Source: Candidatus Latescibacterota bacterium (GTDB lineage Bacteria; Latescibacterota; UBA2968; UBA8231). From it: a DNA stretch of 37,415 bases. The notes under the pieces are model-generated. The model saw only the letters and a list, made by a program, of their open reading frames with translations, was not told the origin of the DNA and made no database searches. Positions 32,175 to 37,415 of the stretch are shown one piece after another (the stretch's first letter is position 1; every line of letters starts with the position of its first letter). Both the position numbers and the translations under genes were made by a program. The stretch is from positions 1-37,415 of the forward strand of contig JAJDUT010000018.1 in NCBI GenBank assembly GCA_022826515.1, given 5' to 3'.

Positions 32175-34829
32175 TCAATAGACCAGCGATAGGGTGCCCG
32201 AGCGCTCCGTAGAGACGTTGTCCAAGTCGATGGCGAGTCGGTAGAGATAGAGGCCCGGAGGGGCGACTTGGCCTTGGCTGTCGCGGCCATCCCACTTGAT
32301 TTGGAGGCTGCCAGCAGTCGAGTCGTCGGTTTGGATCTGGGCGACGCGGCGACCAGACAGATCGTAGATTTCGAGTTGGACATCGACCTGATTGAGGACG
32401 AGGAAAAGGTCAAAGAAAAAAGTGACCTCGTCGTTAATGCCATCGCCGTTGGGGGTAAAGGGGTTGGGGGCGATGTGGGGCATCCTGACGATTTGGTCGA
32501 TCTCGTCGGCAACTACGAGGAGGGCATTGGTGGCGATGTCGGGGGTGGCGTCCCCGTCCTCGGCCGGTTGTGGAATGGATTCGACATTGGAGCCGCCTTG
32601 GTCGTTCCACACCGAACTGGTGAACTCTTCTGAACCGCGGAAGAGCTTGGAGCGAAAGACGATCTCGATGTTCTGGTCGAATTGGAAGTGCTCAGCCCCC
32701 ATCAAAGGCAGCTTGATGTGCAGTTTGGACGAGCCGGTGCGCGGGTCTGTAACTACGCTTTGGGCAAATTGTCCCAAGCTGTCGGTGCGGCCTTCTGCGG
32801 GGGCGAGGCGGATGGGATGAATCTCGCGCAGCGGATCGGCTCCCGTGCCCGCGGCGATTTCGGTCCAGTCTTGGCCGTCGAAGCGCAAGGTCTCGATGCG
32901 CGTATCCGCGCTGGGGACGGCGATCTCGATCCGGTTGAAGGAGGTGGACTCGCCTGTTTTGAAGAAGGGCCGGACAAAGTAGCGGAACGCTGTTTCCTCG
33001 CCCAAGGTGACGCGGGGAGGGAAAATCTCAGCGACGATCCCCCCCGACACCAGCGGCGCGTCGTAGTCGAACTCGATGAAGTCCAACCGCGCCGCGCTGT
33101 GCTGGGCGGAGTCAAAGAAGATGCGGAACTGGATGTAGCGAGTGCCGCCGGGCAAGGGTAGCTGAACGCCGGTGTTTTGCCATTCGGATTCGGGCAGGCT
33201 CTCGTCGATGAGGGCATCTTTGAGCTTGAACGGGGCCGACCAGAAGCTCCAGCCCAAGAGGCCGTCGTCGCCTAGGTCAACGCCCAGCTCATTGTATTGC
33301 AGTTCGCGCTCGGGGACGCGGCCTTCGGGGATCTTGATCCAGGAAAACAGATCAAGGAGGTTGCCATTTTCGTCTTGGGTATCCGAAAGTCCCGGTCCCA
33401 AGCGGCGGGCGTAGATGTGGGTGTCGGGGGTGTTGCCAACGCGAAATTGGATGCGAACATCGCCATCGAGGCCATCGCGGCTGCCGCGCCAGCGCACCTT
33501 GCCCCAGTTGACCTGCTCACCAGCCACATCGAGGGGAAATTGATTTTCATACGCCTCGCGCTCCGAGCCGGCGAATTGCTCGATCTCGCGGTCGTAGCGA
33601 CGGATACGCGGAGTAGGCGTACCCACGTCGATGATGGCCGAGATGTACTGCCCATCGATGGCGTAGCCGTCGCCGAAATAGCCTGCTTCGGCGGTCTCGA
33701 CATAGGTACCTCTGGGATCCGTCGAGACTATGTCGACGCGGCCAGCCACAAAGGGGGTCGCGAATTGGAAATCCTTGATTACCGGATTGAACTGGCCGTT
33801 GGTAACGGGAACTAGCGTTCTACTCGCTTGGATGGTTTCGGAGCGACTGCTGATCGTGGTGCGATCGCCGTAGCGGATATAGTAATTGGCGATAGTACTA
33901 GCGGGTAAGGTTGGCCGCGGGCGAAAGACGATGCGATTGAGATAGTAGTAACCCATCAGGTTGATGCCAACGCCGCCGCGGTTGTAAATGGCGGAGCCGT
34001 ATCCCGTGCTAAGGTCTCCATCGACGATCAGTTCTGCGTCGACTCGACCGATTACTTGGGCAGTCGCCCAGTGATCGGCCGAGATCGGGTCGGCTATCTC
34101 ACGGCGAAAGCCATGTTCGCTCGGCACCACCATAAAGGGGCGTTGGGGATCCTTGCCGGGGATGATGCCGCCGAACTCGCCGGCCTTGAAGCGCTGGTTG
34201 AGCAAGTAGGCGAGGTTGCGCAGGCTGTCCAGACGCACCGGTCGCAGCCAGGTGGTCACGCCTTGGCCGTGCTCAGGAAGCGACGGGTCTTCGTCGATGA
34301 GTCCGTCGCCATCGTCGTCGATGCCGTTGATGGGGTCTTCGTTGAGTTGGCCGTCCCAATCGTCGTCAAAGAGCGTGTACAACCCGTCCTCATTGAGTCG
34401 GCCATCGCCGTCATTGTCGATCTGAGGATCCGGCCCATCTTCGTCGATGAGCCCGTCGAGATCGTTGTCGATCAGTTCCAACGGGTCTTCGTCAATGAGT
34501 CCGTCGCCATCGTCGTCGATTCTATTGGCTGGGTCTTCGTTGAGTTGACCGTCTCCGTCGTTGTCCACTTGCTCGTCGACAGGATCTTCGTTGATCAGCG
34601 CGTCGTCGTCGTTGTCAATCAGTTCGACCGGGTCTTCGTCGATGCGTCCGTCGCCATCGTCATCGGCGACCAACTCAACAGCCCAGCTACGGCCCAAGTC
34701 GAGGCGACCGGTGACCGGCCGTAGAATCCAGGGATGCACCTCGTCGCCGATCCGCCACCGCTTGATTTCGGCATAGCCATTGCTGAACACAAACGCGACG
34801 CCGAGCACCGCTACCAACAACCTGAGCAT
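32175..34829 (-). CDS. Large secreted discoidin-like protein with eight calcium-loop repeats and FlgD-like C-terminus (SP3)
   Basis: An 884-residue protein with signal peptide MLRLLVAVLGVAFVFSNGYA behind a good GGAGG site. Residues 56-186 hold eight 16-17-residue repeats of the form D-[DN]-D-x-D-G-x-[IL]-[DN]-E-D-P, similar to thrombospondin type 3/dockerin calcium loops. A discoidin-like signature LIVDGDLSTGYG sits at about 268-279. Later segments match SP1 and SP2 (YIQFRIFFDSAQHSAARL; SFNRIEIAVPS). The C-terminal domain runs from NPFTPNGDGINDE (about 789) to GTLSLVY. A surface-displayed adhesin-like or scaffold protein is likely; a type IX-like export route is inference. Faces away from the CBM9-like gene B. 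Confidence 0.78.
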   Translation of the reverse strand: MLRLLVAVLGVAFVFSNGYAEIKRWRIGDEVHPWILRPVTGRLDLGRSWAVELVADDDGDGRIDEDPVELIDNDDDALINEDPVDEQVDNDGDGQLNEDPANRIDDDGDGLIDEDPLELIDNDLDGLIDEDGPDPQIDNDGDGRLNEDGLYTLFDDDWDGQLNEDPINGIDDDGDGLIDEDPSLPEHGQGVTTWLRPVRLDSLRNLAYLLNQRFKAGEFGGIIPGKDPQRPFMVVPSEHGFRREIADPISADHWATAQVIGRVDAELIVDGDLSTGYGSAIYNRGGVGINLMGYYYLNRIVFRPRPTLPASTIANYYIRYGDRTTISSRSETIQASRTLVPVTNGQFNPVIKDFQFATPFVAGRVDIVSTDPRGTYVETAEAGYFGDGYAIDGQYISAIIDVGTPTPRIRRYDREIEQFAGSEREAYENQFPLDVAGEQVNWGKVRWRGSRDGLDGDVRIQFRVGNTPDTHIYARRLGPGLSDTQDENGNLLDLFSWIKIPEGRVPERELQYNELGVDLGDDGLLGWSFWSAPFKLKDALIDESLPESEWQNTGVQLPLPGGTRYIQFRIFFDSAQHSAARLDFIEFDYDAPLVSGGIVAEIFPPRVTLGEETAFRYFVRPFFKTGESTSFNRIEIAVPSADTRIETLRFDGQDWTEIAAGTGADPLREIHPIRLAPAEGRTDSLGQFAQSVVTDPRTGSSKLHIKLPLMGAEHFQFDQNIEIVFRSKLFRGSEEFTSSVWNDQGGSNVESIPQPAEDGDATPDIATNALLVVADEIDQIVRMPHIAPNPFTPNGDGINDEVTFFFDLFLVLNQVDVQLEIYDLSGRRVAQIQTDDSTAGSLQIKWDGRDSQGQVAPPGLYLYRLAIDLDNVSTERSGTLSLVY
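34284..34664 (-). repeat. Eight tandem calcium-loop repeats within SP3
   Basis: About 381 bp of imperfect 48-51-bp tandem repeats coding the DDDGDGxIDEDP units. The same unit occurs twice in SP2 (about 16617-16700). The high similarity of units, for example GATGGCGACGG-type cores, allows copy-number change by recombination or slippage. Confidence 0.8.
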
Positions 34830-34942
34830 CGAATACCTCCGCGCAAAACGGTAAGTCCTTGACTGTCTGCGACGAGTAAGACAAGAGTGCCGATGGCAGT
34901 TGTGTACTTCAACCCAGTTCCATCGACTGGTCTAATTACGTA

Positions 34943-34952
34943 TTTTGGACAT
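34943..34952 (-). promoter_or_regulatory. Shared leader element ATGTCCAAAA, SP3 side
   Basis: On the minus strand the ten bases read ATGTCCAAAA, 11 bases after the -10 of the SP3 promoter, therefore about +5 to +14 of the predicted transcript. The identical sequence appears on the plus strand at 35237-35246 after the opposite promoter. Confidence 0.45.
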
Positions 34953-34963
34953 TTTGTTATTCT

Positions 34964-34992
34964 ATTATACAGTATCTTGGTGGACATCTCAA
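34964..34992 (-). promoter_or_regulatory. Near-consensus sigma-70-like promoter for SP3
   Basis: Read on the minus strand: TTGAGA (34992-34987), 17-base spacer, TATAAT (34969-34964). Five of six and six of six matches. Gives a leader of roughly 130 bases before the SP3 start. Likely drives SP3 and possibly the whole minus-strand operon. Confidence 0.65.
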
Positions 34993-35187
34993 GATAGTCA
35001 GATGGGGCTCGACGAGCGCAAAAAAGAGGGGATTTTGTCGTCAATCGCTAAGATAATCACTAAGTTTGAGGTACAAATGAAGTTATTTGCAACGATTTAT
35101 ACGGGGATTAAATAGCCCTAACTCACTGTTATTTATCAGGCTTACCCGTTATAAACCTATTGTTTCTACGGCTGCCTCTAATATATC

Positions 35188-35216
35188 TTGACACGTCTTA
35201 GGCCATTGATTATCAT
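35188..35216 (+). promoter_or_regulatory. Near-consensus sigma-70-like promoter for CBM9-like gene B
   Basis: TTGACA (35188-35193), 17-base spacer, TATCAT (35211-35216): six of six and five of six matches in AT-rich sequence. Predicted leader of about 55 bases before the GTG at 35277. Confidence 0.65.
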
Positions 35217-35236
35217 ACAGCCCTATATATTGAAAG

Positions 35237-35246
35237 ATGTCCAAAA
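35237..35246 (+). promoter_or_regulatory. Shared leader element ATGTCCAAAA, CBM9-like side
   Basis: Identical in transcript orientation to the element in the SP3 leader (34943-34952), lying 20 bases after the -10. A matching site in both divergent leaders would allow one regulator, or one RNA-level factor, to control both genes. Confidence 0.45.
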
Positions 35247-35276
35247 ACAAATAAAAAGGTTGTTGGTCGAGGTGCT

Positions 35277-36206
35277 GTGGTCGCGTTTGTTTTTTTAGCG
35301 CTAGTGCTACAGATAGCATTAGGCTCGGCTAAGCCGGTTTTGGGTCATTATCCCGAAGGAGTGGCCTATAGAGCCTTTCAATTTCCCGATCATTTAGTTC
35401 CCGTCATTGACGGCGATTTGAAAGATTGGGAAGTTGTAGGAGACTCTTACGTCATATTAACGGGTCAATTTCACGACCTGATTAATCCAGAAGTTGAGGC
35501 GAGCGATTCGGACGATTTTGCCGTTCGTCTCATAGTAGGGTGGAATAAAGCGGAAAACAGGCTCTACATCGCCGCTCAGGTTCGCGATGATATACACCAG
35601 ATTGATCGTCCCCCCGGTAGTACTACGGTACTCTGGGAAGATGATGCGATGGAATTATTTATTGACGCGGATCACTCAGGTGGACAATTCGCCAATTTCA
35701 CTGAGTTGAATCACGAAGAACGGATACAGCGCAATGGAGTTGAAGCCAACCACTTCGTTTTGGCTGGCCCGCCGCCCGACAAGGATTTTTTCGTCAATTT
35801 TTCTGCCGCTGCTTGGTACGCGCTATCCGATGGTCCTTATACCGAGGCGGCGGTCGAGTTTATAGGTGTCTTGGGAGGAGAGGGAATGACAAACTATGAA
35901 GTTATGCTTGTGCCTTTTGACCGCGTCAATATTAATGCGGCCTTTCAAAGCGAAAAGCATATCTTGCGGGAAAATGAAATCCTTGGTTTTAACGTAGAGT
36001 TCAACGATTTTGACGTGCATTCAGTGCTTTTTGATGCTAAGTGGTCGCTTTCGGGCCAACACAATTCGTATCGCTTTTCCGATCGCTTTGCTGACTTGAT
36101 CCTGATGCCGCTAGAGGGTACATTTACGGTCGTGGAGTCGATATCTTGGGGGCGCTTAAAAGCCTCTTTATACACAGAGCGATACCACCGAGGAGTGTCA
36201 GAATGA
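35277..36206 (+). CDS. Secreted CBM9-like protein (paralogue B) with WGRLK motif
   Basis: A 309-residue paralogue of the protein at 10973. Seen: a hydrophobic signal (VAFVFLALVLQIALGSA), the CBM9-type opening VIDGDLKDWEVVGDS, RLYIAAQVRDDIHQID, the acidic DDAMELFIDADHSGGQF segment, and the LSGQ and RFSDRFADL blocks. Near the end it has TVVESISWGRLKASLY, but here 13 residues follow instead of the protein ending there. The GTG start with GAGG four bases away is the only good one, yet the basic n-region expected of a signal peptide lies in frame just upstream (KKVVGR), so a non-standard earlier start cannot be excluded. Overlaps the next gene by four bases. Confidence 0.75.
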   Translation: MVAFVFLALVLQIALGSAKPVLGHYPEGVAYRAFQFPDHLVPVIDGDLKDWEVVGDSYVILTGQFHDLINPEVEASDSDDFAVRLIVGWNKAENRLYIAAQVRDDIHQIDRPPGSTTVLWEDDAMELFIDADHSGGQFANFTELNHEERIQRNGVEANHFVLAGPPPDKDFFVNFSAAAWYALSDGPYTEAAVEFIGVLGGEGMTNYEVMLVPFDRVNINAAFQSEKHILRENEILGFNVEFNDFDVHSVLFDAKWSLSGQHNSYRFSDRFADLILMPLEGTFTVVESISWGRLKASLYTERYHRGVSE

Positions 36207-36949
36207 TGGATTTTACGCGAGTATTATCCTTGGCCTTGATTATCGGCTCGAGTGTGTTGGGCTGTGGGTATAGCTATTACACGGGGCCATTGCAGCCCGG
36301 CCAAGATCAGGCCTCGTCTATCAGTGTGGCAGATGACGGGACGCTGACCTTTGCACAGGATCGCTTTGAAGTGCGGCTCAAGCCGATGACTGACGAGGAG
36401 TTAAACCGCCAGTTTTTCAACAATTCCCAAGCGGGTCCTAAGTCCACAAACCCCTATACCTTTGGCAATACGGTATTTTGGGGGACCGACGAAGAAAAGC
36501 AGCGCTTCACTGTCTTCCGCCTCGGCGTTAAGAATTATGCCTACCCTAAAGTCAAGATTGATCCGAGCAAAATCGTTGTCAAAGCGAGCAATAAGCGCGA
36601 ATATTGGAGCCTCAACTTTGAGCAACTCGACACGTATTATCGCGCCTATGCCATAGGCTATAGGGGCAACGAATATGCTCGCTATCAAGAGCGCCGCGAC
36701 TTGCTGCGGCGGACGATGCTCAAAGACGAGGAGATATTCAGCGGTCAAGAGGCGGAGGGCTTCGTCATTTTTCCCGTGCTCCACCCCGACGTGAGTGATA
36801 TCGAAGTCCAAATACTCGATGTAGTCCTGAGATTTGACTTTCGCAATGAGCCGGTGGAGACCACCAATATTTCCTATAAATTCGTCCGAGATATCGGCAA
36901 GATCTACAAAGACGGTACGGTCGTTCCTAAAGTCGCTAAGGCAAACTAG
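36203..36949 (+). CDS. Lipoprotein of a two-member family (paralogue B)
   Basis: The ATG at 36203 follows AGGAG by seven bases and overlaps the previous stop (ATGA); a TTG at 36146 in frame is unlikely. The 248-residue product has lipobox SVLGC followed by GYSYY and is about half identical by eye to the lipoprotein at 20707, block by block (MTDEELNRQF, NPYTFGN, QRFTVFR, LRRTM, DEEIFSGQEAEGFVIF). The family function is unknown. That both copies sit with a CBM9-like protein and an outer-membrane protein gene suggests a fixed partnership on the outer membrane. Confidence 0.75.
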   Translation: MMDFTRVLSLALIIGSSVLGCGYSYYTGPLQPGQDQASSISVADDGTLTFAQDRFEVRLKPMTDEELNRQFFNNSQAGPKSTNPYTFGNTVFWGTDEEKQRFTVFRLGVKNYAYPKVKIDPSKIVVKASNKREYWSLNFEQLDTYYRAYAIGYRGNEYARYQERRDLLRRTMLKDEEIFSGQEAEGFVIFPVLHPDVSDIEVQILDVVLRFDFRNEPVETTNISYKFVRDIGKIYKDGTVVPKVAKAN

Positions 36950-36983
36950 CCTTTAAGCGAGAACACCAAGGAGGAGTTACATT

Positions 36984-37415
36984 ATGAAATCTCTGAAAAT
37001 GCTTAGTGTTTTAGTAGGCGTGCTGTTCGTCGCCCAATCAAGCGAGGGGGTAGTCAACATTCAGAATGTCGGTTCGGGTGCGCGCGCGCAGGGGTTGGGC
37101 AACAGCTTTGTGGCGGTGGCCGACAACGCCGATGCGGTGTTTGCCAATCCGGCCGGGTTGGGGCAAGTGACCCAGCGTCAGGTGGCCTACACCAATGTGT
37201 CGCTGTTGTATGCAGGCATTGAAGGCGACGATCTGGGGCAGCACGTGGTGTCCTATGCCCAGCCGTTGGGCGATAAGCTGGGTTTGGGTTTGGGCTACGA
37301 GCGGATCGGCTCGTCGCTGATGAGTGAAAATGGGGCGTTTGTATCGCTGTCGTATCAGGTGGAGCGTCGGCTGCAGGTGGGCTTGTCGGCCAAGTATCTG
37401 TTTTGGAGTGTGGGC
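36984..37415 (+). CDS. PorV/PorQ-family outer-membrane protein, N-terminal part (3' truncated)
   Basis: The ATG at 36984 stands behind GGAGGAG and opens a frame that runs off the window after 144 codons. After a signal peptide (MKSLKMLSVLVGVLFVAQSSEG) comes the family mark GSGARAQGLGNSFVAVADNA, then AVFANPAGLG, followed by barrel strands (GLGLGYERIGSS, FVSLSYQVERRLQVGLSAKYLFW). In Bacteroidetes PorV is the outer-membrane shuttle that receives type IX secretion cargo, while related PorQ/UPF0164 proteins have less clear roles. Placed after the lipoprotein in an apparent three-gene operon. Which subtype cannot be told from the N-terminus alone. Confidence 0.85.
   Translation, partial: MKSLKMLSVLVGVLFVAQSSEGVVNIQNVGSGARAQGLGNSFVAVADNADAVFANPAGLGQVTQRQVAYTNVSLLYAGIEGDDLGQHVVSYAQPLGDKLGLGLGYERIGSSLMSENGAFVSLSYQVERRLQVGLSAKYLFWSVG

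Larger units (their letters stand above)
34830..35276. other. 447-bp divergent intergenic region between SP3 and CBM9-like gene B
   Basis: AT-rich compared with the genes on both sides. It holds a near-consensus promoter in each direction and a shared 10-bp element just downstream of each. No convincing gene longer than a few dozen codons and no RNA gene is seen in the 170 bp between the promoters (about 35000-35187). Confidence 0.7.

Noticed and set aside
34284..34664. Regular repeats considered as a CRISPR array
   Set aside because: Units are contiguous, imperfect and coding (48-51 bp with no unique spacers).
34056..34724. Long plus-strand open frame (222 codons) opposite the SP3 repeats
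   Set aside because: Low-complexity Val/Ile-rich product made by reading the calcium-loop repeats backwards; the SP3 strand has the signal peptide and conserved domains.

Overview
The window looks like a chromosomal segment of an uncultured Gram-negative bacterium of the FCB type (Latescibacterota or a relative is my best guess, from gene style only). The signs are many lipoproteins with lipoboxes, several large secreted proteins that end in a gliding-motility/FlgD-like C-terminal domain with an FTPNGD motif, a PorV/PorQ-type outer-membrane protein, FG-GAP plus ASPIC/UnbV proteins, and heavy use of TPR domains. No rRNA, tRNA, CRISPR array, transposase or phage gene is visible. Gene packing is tight.

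Positions 1-10651: the tail of an acyl-CoA synthetase meets a convergent PfkB/RfaE-type sugar kinase, the two sharing a single CTAG as stop codons. A divergent operon follows: galU, a LarA-type nickel racemase-family enzyme with all key residues, a CsgG/FlgT-like envelope protein, a small secreted protein, a PlsC-type acyltransferase, a TolB-like propeller lipoprotein, a GT39-type glycosyltransferase, a PEGA-like lipoprotein and a secreted protein made of two copies of one domain. This reads as an envelope and glycan operon.

Positions 10652-21557 (surface locus A): a promoter-bearing leader with a 19-bp inverted repeat, a CBM9-like secreted protein closed by a strong terminator, then an operon of two large discoidin-like/FlgD-tailed secreted proteins, a 916-residue probable outer-membrane protein and a lipoprotein, closed by another strong terminator.

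Positions 21558-25267: a double-parvulin lipoprotein (PPIase) and an SGNH/GDSL hydrolase with a TPR insert.

Positions 25242-34829, minus strand: a likely operon read from right to left. It holds a third FlgD-tailed secreted protein with eight calcium-loop repeats, a GT39-TPR fusion, a 58-residue secreted peptide resembling only the end of an ASPIC/UnbV domain, two TPR lipoproteins and an FG-GAP/ASPIC lipoprotein.

Positions 34830-37415 (surface locus B): a 447-bp divergent intergenic region with two near-consensus promoters and a shared leader element, then paralogues of the locus A CBM9-like protein and lipoprotein, then the start of a PorV-like gene. Loci A and B therefore look like two versions of one surface module: CBM9-like protein, YYR lipoprotein, FlgD-tailed giant and outer-membrane protein. 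This module, with a recurring 16-residue Trp-Gly C-terminal motif, is the best candidate here for an undescribed cell-surface system. The biochemical function is not visible from sequence.
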